The translations under genes and the position numbers were made by a program. Under the pieces are notes generated by a model. That model was not told where the DNA came from. It searched no databases and saw only the letters and a list, made by a program, of their open reading frames with translations. A stretch of 64,000 nucleotides of DNA from Schistosoma mansoni (Eukaryota > Platyhelminthes > Trematoda > Strigeidida > Schistosomatidae), in the NCBI RefSeq assembly GCF_000237925.1, contig NW_017385990.1:372001-436000 (forward strand), given 5' to 3'. Shown piece by piece: positions 37,216-47,010 of this stretch (positions are counted from its first letter, which is position 1; the number at the start of each line of letters is the position of its first letter).

Positions 37216-39075
37216 CTTTTTTGGGATGGAATTGCATGGCAACAACAAATCAATAGTCATATACAATATTGTTTTCATACACTGAAATTAACGAGATATT
37301 ATAATTCATCCAACTATTACAGTATGATATATTTGTATTACTCAGCAATCTCTATTATTGTTGACATTTAATTTATTCAATAATTCTAAACTGAAAACCA
37401 ACTTGTTTATAGAGTTCCATAACGAAGATATCAGATTTTTCTTAATACACTAGGTATGACAGCCTGTAGCTCCTATAAAGTTACTGTCGGTTCCAAGCCC
37501 GGGTAAAGGATGAGGATTGAGCATGGGGTTAACGACCCCATCCCGTAGAAAACTAACTCGCTATAAAACGCTAACCAGATAATAATGATCGAGAGAATTA
37601 ATAAAATTATCTTAACAGATTTGAACTGGTAAGAAATGAATCAATAACAAATGGGATATTTTCGATCAGTATCTTAACCTCCAAGAGATGTAAAAATATT
37701 AGGCAATAAAACCTGACATTTTCATAGAGTTAGTCAGTTTAGGCACATCACACATGTCTATTAACCTAACTTCTCAAGGTTCAAGAGTAGGTGATAAATC
37801 ATAAAGTTTATAAAGTAATTGAGGAAGTTGATTATAATCTTATTCAAGGTCACAGCACGCATAACCTTCATAGGATTAAAAGAACAAATGTATGTATATC
37901 AGTGCTTTATGTACCTAATTAATCGGTTTTACAAATTGCAGCTTTCTAGTCATTTCATAGTTTCTCTCATTTGGATAGCTTATTGAGTAAGCTCATAGAA
38001 AGCCCGAGGATTGTAATTTCTGTGACTTTAAGGAATCATTATTTATCAATTTTCAATTGAGCTAAGATAGAAGAAATGTAGCAAATGATTTAGTGATGCA
38101 TGTTAATAAGTCCTTCGGTAGAATAAATTATCCAACTAACATTATTCAAGCTGTTTATGGTAAATAACATAGACATTATAAATTTATAGACTTTGAGTTA
38201 TGAAGATTCCAAGTGTTTATTATGTTAACAGGGCACGGTTCAATAAATACTTATCCTTTAAATTAGTAAATAAGCCTTAAATTACAACAATAAAAAGAAA
38301 GAAAGATGCAATGACCCCTCCCACAAAGTGCAAAAACAACTGTTGTGCCCCGGTAGTTGTACCTTGCTTTGATGTAGCTTTCTTCTTCAGAAGGGCCTAC
38401 GAGGCTGTAAGGGGAGGGATGTACTATAAATCATCAAACAATGCACATTTGTGTCAAATGTACATTTGATTATCGAAAGTAAAATAAGCCTGATATATCA
38501 AAGTGTATACCACAAATACTGTTATAAGCAAGAAAAATGAACCAAATTAATGAAATAAGTATACAAAAAGACGAAACAATTGATTTTCTAAGGTATAGCA
38601 ACTCGACAAACCGATAAAATAATTACATAATAACTTAAACTACTAGCTATTTATGAGTAGTGTAGCGCATAATATAAAATAATGCTAAGGAGATGAGAAA
38701 GCATATTCAATGGTTGGTTATTACTTGAGTTCATTCATCGAAATTTCACAAGAAAATTCATTCTTACTCCATACATCATATGTTTAATGTCCGGTGATTC
38801 TGAGAATTTTCTCGAATGAACTTTAATTTCAGCAGATGTTCATCAAGGTTCCAAAGTTTTAAAACAGATAAAGATACTTTTTCTATTAAACAATGTCGAC
38901 TTTTAACTGACTAGGTAGAGTGTTCAACAAGTAGTATAACGCTTTGAATAACAATTGTCGTTAACAATGTCCTCTCTTGCAAAATCTTGAGAGTTTCTGG
39001 AATTTTCATAACATCTATTAATTTAACAACCAATAACTAGAAAGAGTTTTTTGTGGAGATTTCAGTATTTTTCAT
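37216..39075. other. No recognisable gene
   Basis: AT-rich. A short stretch near 37500-37560 resembles a LINE 5' region, but weakly. Confidence 0.35.
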
Positions 39076-39125
39076 AGTGGAAATCATGAGTCAATTGAAG
39101 TTAGACCACCATGGAAAACCCGGAA

Positions 39126-39171
39126 ACACTGGACGTCTGTTTCGTGCTATTGTGGGACTCCTCAGCAGTGC
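39126..39171 (-). ncRNA. Hammerhead ribozyme motif in R4 with all core bases kept
   Basis: Minus strand: stem I GCACTG/CAGTGT, core CTGAGGA (39159-39165), stem II GTCC...GCAC (one mismatch), GAA (39141-39143), short stem III within ACAGACGT, cleavage triplet GTC. Every invariant core base of the hammerhead is present; stem II is weakened. Confidence 0.7.
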
Positions 39172-39260
39172 TCATCCAAGATCCCGCCTCACGAGATTCG
39201 AACCCAGGACCTATCAATCTAGCGCGCGAGAACTTAACTCCTAGAACACTGAGTCGGCGC

Positions 39261-39306
39261 GCACTGCTTAGGAGTCCCACAATAGGACGAAAGGGCCGTC
39301 CAGTGC
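39261..39306 (+). ncRNA. Hammerhead motif in R4, core mutated
   Basis: Stem I GCACTG/CAGTGC and stem II GTCC...GGAC are perfect and GAAA and GTC are present, but the core reads CTTAGGA: the invariant G5 is T. Predicted inactive. Confidence 0.7.
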
Positions 39307-39469
39307 TTCCAGGTTTTCCAGGATGGTCTAGCTTTAATTGACTCATGATCTCAACTAATAACTGGTAAGTGTTTTGTTAACGAAATTACTGATAGTTCTA
39401 AAGTATTCCAGACAGGTATTTTTATTATCAGAAATAGGTTTTGTGAATATTATAGGGATTTAATAGTTG

Positions 39470-39565
39470 AGTTCATGATTCAATTGTAGCTAGACCACCA
39501 TGGAGAACCTGAAAGCATTGGACTCCTGTTTCATCCTAGTATGGGCTCCTCAGCAGGGCGAAATC
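39470..39565 (-). mobile_element. R4 tail and hammerhead fragment
   Basis: Minus-oriented R4 piece: tail (GCTAGACCACCATGGAGAAC on the plus strand), a decayed hammerhead and nothing beyond. Confidence 0.65.
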
Positions 39566-41655
39566 TATTGGATGTAATTGCTTCAAATGACTTTCTCGTA
39601 CAAAGTACCATGAAATCAATACCCCAATCGTACTATTGCGTTCTACTACAAATTAACATTCCACTCTAATAAACGACTAACTTGGAAGGGGAATATGAAA
39701 AGTAGTTTCTGAATTCAGTCAGTCGTAGTGTAGTGCATACTACTTATGTTGACCGATGTAAGTAGTATGTAACATCAATGAAATGTTGAATATTTGTCAA
39801 AAGAAGATTGAAAAGACTGAAGTGAAGAGAACACAAAATGAATTAGAATAAAAACAGAATTGAAAGAATCATAAAAGATGTAAAAGATAACCAATGGATG
39901 AATTTCGCATTAGTGATAAAATGATTATCTTCACTAAGACTTCCTTCACTACTGTAGTATATTATAGATTATCCAGGTAACTTTGTAACTAACTGACTTT
40001 CAATACTGTCAATGTATGATGTGGGCTACTTATATCAACATAGGTAGTATATAACATTGGTCAGGAATAGAATGTCTGAGAGTAGAAGATCGAGGAGGGA
40101 AGAACGGAAACAGAATGCAGTTAGTACGGAAGTGCAAGAACAATGAAGTCTGAGACAATAAATGAACATTTTGATAATGAACTATTAGAGTGTGGATTTT
40201 TTTATTTCATCAAGTAACTCTGTGTTGAGTAAATAGTAAGTTGTTGAGAAAAGATCTATGAGCCTATGCACAATGATTCAGCTTAATTGATCTGTAGTGA
40301 CCTGCTTTTATAAAGAGAACGTGATTGGTATGATGGAAACAATTATTATTATAAGTAATTGTGCCAGTGATTGTTTTACTGTACCTGTTTGTTTAAAGGC
40401 ACGAAACATACATTCTTCCGTTATCTGTGACCTTGCGAGAACCCGCCTCCGCTCAGTAGTTCCGCTTGTAAACTTTGGCACGATCTCGGTATTTTTTTCC
40501 ATACACCGAGATTGACAGTAAATCTATCTTATTACAACTGTCAACTGCCTTCTGGTTTTTGGCCTACGGAGGGACGCAATCTAATACCAGGAATGTAATT
40601 TCCCTGTAGTGATGATCATAGTCAATCGCGACTTGACGTCAACTACAGATCCATCAAATTAATCAGTCGATAACTTCGTGAATTGATACTATACCCTTTT
40701 ATAACTTTCTTTTATTGTACTATTGGTAGATCTAAATCACTCTGTTTAATTGGGAATTTCTATTTTATCTCAGCATTTCAGTATGTAGGGCCAGTGAAAT
40801 ATTATTGAGCCCTAGACCAATCATACGCCACTTGGGTCATTGAATATCAAACAGATCATCGGCCCCCTTCAAGGTCAAAGGACAAACAACGCACACCAGT
40901 TAATCGTACGCCATGGACTGGTTCATGCGGTGATGGTCACACTTTCGATTGTACCTACTTTAACTAATATATTTCTGTAATAACGTCCTTTGTATTATAT
41001 AGTCTTCAAAGCATCCATAGTAACTTGTGACGATGAAGGGGTAATCCATATTAGGTGCTGACCTCAAAGTGTGACTTCAACGTTAACTGTTAGTCATACC
41101 ATTCCTGTCTAACTCGAGTAGACCCTCCCTCAATCATTCAACATAGATCATCTTTGTTAGTGATCTATAAATGTATGGAGTCAAAGGATTGTAATGAATG
41201 GTCCAAAATGATGTTTTTTTGATTTCTAATCTAAAATAACATTGTAATTATTAATTAATTAGCGTTTCTAATGGCCTTACATAATTCAACTAATTTGTTA
41301 CCATGGTTACTAAAATCAGAATATTTTTTAATAATGGAGATATTTTTTATCGATTTTCTAAACTTGTATCATCAGATACAAAATTATATTGGCAAGAATA
41401 TAATTTCTGAACGAATCAATAAGAATAAGGATAACAGATCCTGGAATTGTGGCGGGAACTATATTCATCCATCTGGCTAAATAGCTTTTTTTGTCATTGT
41501 AGCTGATATCAGTTCGTGATGAAAACCTTCAATCTAATTTCTAACCTTAACCATCAACTGTAAAAGATAAATTTAATTCTTCACACTGGTTTATAACCCC
41601 CCCCATTTAGCTCTAGTTACTAGGTGGATACTCTCAAGATCACTCTAGAGTTACT
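39566..41655. other. No recognisable gene
   Basis: ORFs 40297-40515 and 41271-41480 show no family features. A run of nine C lies near 41597. Confidence 0.35.
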
Positions 41656-41659
41656 CGAA

Positions 41660-41685
41660 GGTCGTTCATAAATTATAGTCTCACC
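41660..41685 (-). repeat. Single terminal repeat of the MITE-like family
   Basis: As reverse complement it starts GGTGAGACTATAATTT, the same end as in the element at 31891-32650. No partner end was found within 1 kb. Confidence 0.55.
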
Positions 41686-41773
41686 ATTGTTTCCTTTTAT
41701 TTAGAAAATAAATTAGATTTTGCCTGTAATTAAACTTGGCCAATTTCAATCAATATAAATCAAGTACATGAAT

Positions 41774-41890
41774 CACAATTGATTGATCACTGGTTGGTGA
41801 TCAATGTCATGTGTGTCAAGTCCTTCTTAGTGCTGACAGAATGCTATCGATCAAGTTACTATGTGGCCACTAGTCTAGGTGGCTCTATAC
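41774..41890 (-). repeat. R5 head fragment, inverted
   Basis: Reverse complement of the R5 head. Together with 41935-42020 it forms an inverted repeat of about 80 bp, and it matches the lone fragment at 9880-9988. Confidence 0.7.
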
Positions 41891-42050
41891 TGCGTGCACT
41901 ATGTTGAGATAAGATGGTGGTTGAAGGTGGTCAACTTGATTGATAGCATTCGATCAGCATTAAGAATGACTTGATACGCATGACACTGATCACCACCCAG
42001 TGATCAATTAATTGTGATTACATCTCAGTCCTAGAGGAGGTCGGTCGCGG

Positions 42051-42125
42051 CCCGAGTAGCTCAGGGGTACCGTCTCTGACTGTGAAGCTGAGTGATACGG
42101 GATCGAATCCGCCAGGGAGCACCAG
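42051..42125 (+). promoter_or_regulatory. tRNA-like pol III promoter of R5
   Basis: A and B boxes are close to consensus, and the anticodon-loop position reads CTGTGAA (anticodon GTG if folded as a tRNA). Stems are imperfect, so this is a tRNA-derived SINE head and not a working tRNA gene. Confidence 0.65.
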
Positions 42126-42146
42126 TTCCTTCAAGATTACAGGTAC

Positions 42147-42191
42147 ACCTTGCTGACGAGTGTCAAGTAGCACGAAACCCGGGTTCAGGGT
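42147..42191 (+). ncRNA. Hammerhead ribozyme in R5, complete core
   Basis: Stem I ACCTTG/CAGGGT (six pairs including one G-U), core CTGACGA (42153-42159), stem II GTGT/GCAC with loop CAAGTA (42160-42173), GAA (42174-42176), short stem III ACCCGGGT (42177-42184), then T at the cleavage position, giving a GTT triplet. All invariant bases are present and helices pair. GTT fits the NUH rule but usually cleaves more slowly than GTC. Best preserved hammerhead in the window. Confidence 0.75.
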
Positions 42192-42354
42192 TTCCTGTTG
42201 ACCACCTCCAACCACCATCTTATCTCAAGTACATGAAATTAAACTTTGAGCATTTTTCTGTATTCGACATTGATAGCCTTAATAAATGATAACAAACTCG
42301 GAGATATGCTTGAAAGCAATGTTTCCCTTTTAAACTAAATAGTGTACTGACTAA

Positions 42355-42780
42355 TGTTAATTAGACCACGATTGGTAACCTGAAATCGCTTGATAGCCGT
42401 TTCATCCGAGTTAAGGATCTTTTGGTAGTGTGCATCTCTGACCGCATAATGGGGAATCCAACTCAGAACCTTCGGTCTCACGAGCGAACTCTTAACCTCT
42501 AATGAGGTACAATACGTGTGATGTGTGAGAAAGTTATCTACCACAACCAGTGGATAAAGGGTAGAAAAATATTGTGGATTAATTAAAACTAGACATTAAC
42601 GTTGTTGGATGCAGGCTTATTGATCAAGATTTCAAGCAATCATATGCAAGACATAAGGTCTTATGTTCGATTCTCCGTCGTACGGTCGTGGATGCCGGTC
42701 GCTGAGGGGTCTCATACTATGACAAAATGGCCACCAATGGTGATCTAGCTAAGATCAGTTCATGATTTAACATGTGAAAA
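42355..42780. mobile_element. Two decayed R4 copies in opposite orientation
   Basis: A minus copy (42355-42545) and a plus copy (42575-42780) are recognisable by the tail (GTGATCTAGCTAAGATCA), the ACATTAACGTTGTTGGATGC head and tRNA-like remnants. The ribozyme parts are no longer intact. Confidence 0.55.
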
Positions 42781-43097
42781 TACTGCAATCTCCTCAAATC
42801 CTCGATACCAAAATAGTAAACTTCATGAATAATTAAGGTTAAAACTTTCCTGTAAAACATTAATTCAATGGCATTTCCATTGTTAATATAATCTACTTCT
42901 GTTTATTTGTTTATGCAATGAAATGGACAGTATTCACATTTTTAGTTTTCTTCTACAGCATATACCGTAGCAAGATGCTTGTGAATATCTCGGTTATTTG
43001 AGACAAAGTTCTTCATGAACCCTTGATATGGTGAATTATACAGTAGCACATTAGCTGGTACATATAGTTGTAGTTATGTACAACTATTCTGATTTTT

Positions 43098-43405
43098 AAG
43101 CAAAGATAGATAGTGTCTAGCAATATCATCCAGTTTGACGCACGTTTCGTCCTATTTGGGACTCGTCAACTGGATGTACCTGCATCACAGAGTTGATGTT
43201 CATCCTGGGACTCGAACCCAGTACCTTTCGCTTCAAACGCCATCGCGTATATCCACTATCCATCTTTGCTTACCATACTTGTGAATTTAGGCTATATCGA
43301 GGCAATACGCACAGTATGCACATATGCCATTAAGAGACTGACCAGTTGCAGTCCTAACAAATTGATGGGAAGATTCAAATAAACAATACTAAATGAATTT
43401 ATTCT
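43098..43405. mobile_element. R3 hammerhead SINE, minus body with plus tail
   Basis: Minus-oriented ribozyme and tRNA-like parts (43098-43255, B box GGTTCGAGTCC as reverse complement) are followed directly by the plus-oriented tail (43256-43405). The hammerhead core reads TTGACGA, so C3 is lost. The cleavage side reads GTCAAACTGGATGAT. Confidence 0.75.
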
Positions 43406-43494
43406 GATTGTTGACTAAAACAAGAAAATATAGATATGATCGATATGTGTTTGTTAGGTGACTGATCCTGGAAAACTAATTTATAGATAAATTC

Positions 43495-43870
43495 ATTTGA
43501 TGTTGTTTACCTGAATCTTCCCATTGATTTTTAGGACTACAAGTGATTAGTCTCTTATTGGCATATGTACATACTAATCGTATTGTCTCGATATTGTCTT
43601 GATTCACAAGCATTGTATGCAAAGATGGATAGTGGCTAGCAGTGGAATCCAGTTTCGTCCCATTTGGGACTCGTCAGCTGGATGTACATGTCAGTTGATG
43701 TTTACTCCAGAACTCGAACCCAGTACCATACCCTTTAAACGCCTTCGTGTTATCCATTTAGCTACTGGATTCGAATCTCAAAGTGAACATCAACTCTGAG
43801 ATACAGGTACGTGCGGCTGACGATGCCCAAAAAGGACGAAACGCGCGTCAAACTGGCTACTGTTTAGAAT
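43495..43870. mobile_element. R3 hammerhead SINE, minus copy joined to plus half
   Basis: The minus unit (43495-43765) has core CTGACGA, but its stem III region is deleted (GGGACGAAACTGGATTCC). The plus half (from about 43767) holds a second hammerhead at 43811-43857: core CTGACGA (43817-43823), GAAA, ACGCGCGT and GTC present, with stems I and II weakened. Confidence 0.75.
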
Positions 43871-44139
43871 ATTTTATAGATACGTATACATCGAGAGAGA
43901 TAGAGAGAACTATCATGAGCGTTGCAATAAATTAGTATTCTTAAGACCCTTTTATCAACTTATTTCTAAGGTTTGTATATTAAGGTATTGTGGTTTGTTT
44001 TTTAGCTTACCCGCATATTACATAAATATAAAAATAGTGGTATATCCTTAATAGTTTTTATCTGTACTTTTCTAATAATATCAAATCTATTCACAACAAG
44101 TTAATATCATTAAAATACCGATCACATCATTCACAATTA

Positions 44140-44625
44140 TATAATATAATTATTCGACATTTTTCCGACACACAAACCACATGATTTGTGGATAGACTGC
44201 GATACTGTCGGGGTGCTCAGACCGAAAAAGGTGGTCTTCTTAGGGGGCCACACTCCGAGCCTTCGACCTACAGGTCTGATCCACGAGGCAGTGGAGCATC
44301 GTGAGGAGATGCAGTTATATGGTAGCCAGTGATCAACAATAGATTCATACGCCATTCGTTTCATCAGGATACTGCAGCCAGGCCATGCGCACCATTGGTT
44401 TGGAATCAGGGTTTTCCAACTCCCCTAGGTTGACCCTCCATGTTAAAGCGTTGGACATTCGCTTTTCGTTTTCCTAACTTGGTAAATAGCACCCCTAATG
44501 CGAGAAAGTAGTGAGTAGGACTTCTTTGTCAAAGACTGGATACTCATGACATTTTAGTAGCATTTGGAGAGGGAGAGCTGACTCTCCCCACTCTCGGCCG
44601 TACTAGGGGATATGGGGGCAATCAA
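44140..44625 (-). mobile_element. R1 retroposon copy
   Basis: Minus-oriented R1 spanning most of the unit, from the GCCCCCATATCCCC-type start (44625) through GGAGTTGGAAAACCC to the 3' part near 44170. Its terminal tail is not clear. Confidence 0.75.
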
Positions 44626-45490
44626 CATATGTGATTTTACCAAAAGGTTTATTCTGATATCTAAAAGCTTTTAAAACTAATCAACATTTTTGGAAGGAAC
44701 TTTGTTGTCTAACATGGAATTGGATGCGTCTTGTTAAAAAGAAAATAAATTTCTAAATTTAGCGATTCATGTAAAGGGACACTTATGAAGGTCCGTGGAG
44801 AAGAAACGACAGATGCGGTTTCGCAAAAGTTTCTCTTTATGTAAAGAAACAGCCGGAATCCATAGACAAAATCAAGAGTTTCAACAAAGGAATATTAAAG
44901 AGGACCGAACTTAATCATGGAGTTTATTGCTCTACTTCAAAGGATATAACAAAGTTTAACCACCTCAGTTCCTAGATTTACACGGGTAAAAAGTGGTACA
45001 TAAGGGACAATTGTTCACAATATGTTTGTAGGGTCATGAAATAATTGTCAAGAATTGGGTGTCAGTGATGTATGAAGTACAGGTTACAAGAGCTACAAAG
45101 ATCAGAACTACATGTGTGCACCTCTGCCATGAGCACACAGTATACGAAACATCCGTCAGGTATATTGATTGGCTTATCACAAATGAAAACAAATAACTTC
45201 ATAGGTCATCAACAGTTTATATCGAAGAATCATCATATTTACCTCACAGATACACTAATATGGAAAGATGTCTAGTAGAATCAATGCAATTCAACCTAAA
45301 AATACCAAAGTATAACAAACATTCAGAGTGAATTTCAGGTTCAAAATGTCTTTCCAGCAGGAAGATACCATAAAGAAAACGAATATACAATCCATTGATG
45401 AAATCTACATCTTAATAAAATCTGTTGATCTGTTGATTTCGCAATTGATATGAACCTATTACATTCTTGATTAACTACAAGTTCAATTCA
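44626..45490. other. No recognisable gene
   Basis: The ORF at 45072-45275 lacks family features. No repeat match found. Confidence 0.35.
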
Positions 45491-45494
45491 TCCA

Positions 45495-45835
45495 AATCTA
45501 TTGAAGATACCATAGGTATTGTAGTTTAACAACTCTTCTTCAGTAACACCTTCTACAATTAAATCGCATCCACCCAGTATAATCAAAAGTCAGAAGCGAG
45601 GAGGTTGGAAAATATATTTTGATGGGTTATCAATATATCGAGGAGTGACTAATCTAATCTGTCTAGTGATCGCAGGAGATGTTGAGTACGCCGTTCCAAA
45701 CTATGATCTGGTGTGGATGCATGACCGAACGCCTTCAGTTAAACAAGTTCACTTAAACTAATGTGGTCAGCATCTAAAGTTGAATACTTACAAAGCTATT
45801 GATTTTGAGGATTTATCTACAGCTACACTACTGAT
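45495..45835 (+). repeat. Unclassified repeat R8, copy 2
   Basis: Partner of 36890-37215, same strand, separated by about 8.6 kb and lying, like that copy, close to R3 SINE units. Confidence 0.65.
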
Positions 45836-46114
45836 TGACCAAAAACTTATAAATGTCTATAATTTCTTCTTCTTCTTCTTCTGACCATTATTACTATTTT
45901 TGAAGGTGTCTTCTTGATCAATAGTTAATGAAAAATTATAATAGTTTTCTACAGTCTTACTTTACTCTCCCTGTCATTATAAGAGACTTATTTCATCTCA
46001 ATAATTAGGAGGTATTAATTATTACGCAATCATATCAGTGGTAATCATTAACATTCAATCCTGTTTCAAACTGTTATAGATTTATTAAGAGGAAAAATGA
46101 AATCATTACTATTT

Positions 46115-46312
46115 TATAAGCAAAGATGGATAGTGGTTAGCAATATCATCCAGTTTGACGCACGTTTCGTCCTATTTGGAACTCGTCAACTGGATGTACC
46201 TGCATTTCAGAGTTGATCCAGTTCATCCAGTACCGTTCGCTTCAAACGCTATCACGTTATCCACTTAGGTATTGATTCCTGATAGCCACCTGCTTGTTTG
46301 TGTTTACTAATT
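46115..46312 (-). mobile_element. R3 hammerhead SINE copy
   Basis: Minus-oriented body: tail GCAAAGATGGATAGTGG, hammerhead region with core TTGACGA and the GTCAAACTGGATGAT variant shared with the 43.1 kb copy, then an eroded tRNA-like part. Confidence 0.7.
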
Positions 46313-46428
46313 GAAATTGGATCGGTTGTTCTCTCTTGTTATGGTTATTGTTAAAATACGAGTCTCCAGGAAGAATATGTGGTGTTTATATGAACTAATG
46401 ATTTTTTGTAACTGATGATTGTTTGATA

Positions 46429-46745
46429 AGCAAAGATGGATAGTGNNNNNNNNNNNNNNNNNNNNNNNNNNNNNNNNNNNNNNNNNNNNNNNNNNNNNNN
46501 NNNNNNNNNNNNNNNNNNNNNNNNNNNNNNNNNNNNNNNNNNNNNNNNNNNNNNNNNNNNNNNNNNNNNNNNNNNNNNNNNNNNNNNNNNNNNNNNNNNN
46601 NNNNNNNNNNNNNNNNNNNNNNNNNNNNNNNNNNNNNNNNNNNNNGGCTATATCGAGGCAATACGCACCAGTATGCACATATGCCAATTAGAGACTGACC
46701 AGTTGCAGTCCTAACACATCGATGGGAAGATTCAAACGAACAATA
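46429..46745. mobile_element. R3 SINE interrupted by assembly gap
   Basis: The left flank AGCAAAGATGGATAGTG is minus-oriented R3; the right flank GGCTATATCGAGGCAATACG is plus-oriented R3 tail. The gap therefore hides an R3 body arranged like the one at 43098-43405. Confidence 0.7.
46446..46645. other. Assembly gap (200 N)
   Basis: Exactly 200 N, a size often used for gaps of unknown length. Open frames running through it are artefacts. Confidence 0.95.
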
Positions 46746-46884
46746 CTATGTGATGATTGTTTGATTTCAAATTTCAAATGCAAATACGTTTGTTCATGCT
46801 CATGTAGTTTCTGTTGGTTAAACTGAGTTATTTCTTGGATTCCTAGTTTGTACTTTAATTCAAATACTTCAAACTATCCAAGGA

Positions 46885-47010
46885 TTAAATTCAACTTATT
46901 ATTGTTTGTTTGGATCTTCCCATCGATGTGTTAGGACTGCAACTGGTCAGTCTCTTATTGGTATATATGCATACTGTGCACATTGCCTCGATATAGCCTA
47001 AATCCAAGGA
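46885..47010 (-). mobile_element. R3 SINE tail/head fragment
   Basis: Minus-oriented piece (ATTGTTTGTTTGGATCTTCC ... GCCTCGATATAGCC), without the ribozyme body. Confidence 0.7.

Larger units (their letters stand above)
39083..39355. mobile_element. R4 hammerhead SINE, minus unit joined to plus half-unit
   Basis: The minus unit (39258 down to 39083) has a tRNA-like head with B box GGTTCGAATCT (39194-39204), a hammerhead (39126-39171) and the tail. Fused at about 39258 is a plus half-unit with its own hammerhead (39261-39306) and tail ending near 39350. Both outer ends are the tail, inverted. Overlapping ORFs on both strands (39053-39346) are by-products of this palindrome. Confidence 0.8.
41904..42228 (+). 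mobile_element. R5 hammerhead SINE, complete copy
   Basis: In order: an inverted copy of the element's own tail (41904-41935), head (41936-42046), tRNA-like region (42051-42125), hammerhead (42147-42191) and tail (42197-42228). The two tail copies are complementary over 32 bp with one difference, so the unit has terminal inverted repeats. The tRNA-like part has A box TAGCTCAGGGG (42057-42067) and B box GGATCGAATCC (42100-42110), 32 bp apart, as in pol III promoters. Confidence 0.8.

Noticed and set aside
39053-39346. Three overlapping ORFs on both strands with similar peptides
   Set aside because: Product of the palindromic R4 pair; complementary sequence gives similar peptides by chance.
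41271-41480. 69-codon ORF
   Set aside because: No recognisable domain, no splice or poly(A) context; likely chance.
42051-42125. Possible functional tRNA-His gene (anticodon position GTG)
   Set aside because: A and B boxes are good, but anticodon and T stems are mispaired and it is fused to a SINE body.
42018-42218. Minus-strand 66-codon ORF and overlapping plus-strand ORF
   Set aside because: Both lie on the R5 SINE (tRNA-like head and hammerhead); no protein features.
46307-46714. Open frames on both strands of about 90-126 codons
   Set aside because: They exist only because 200 N translate without stops.
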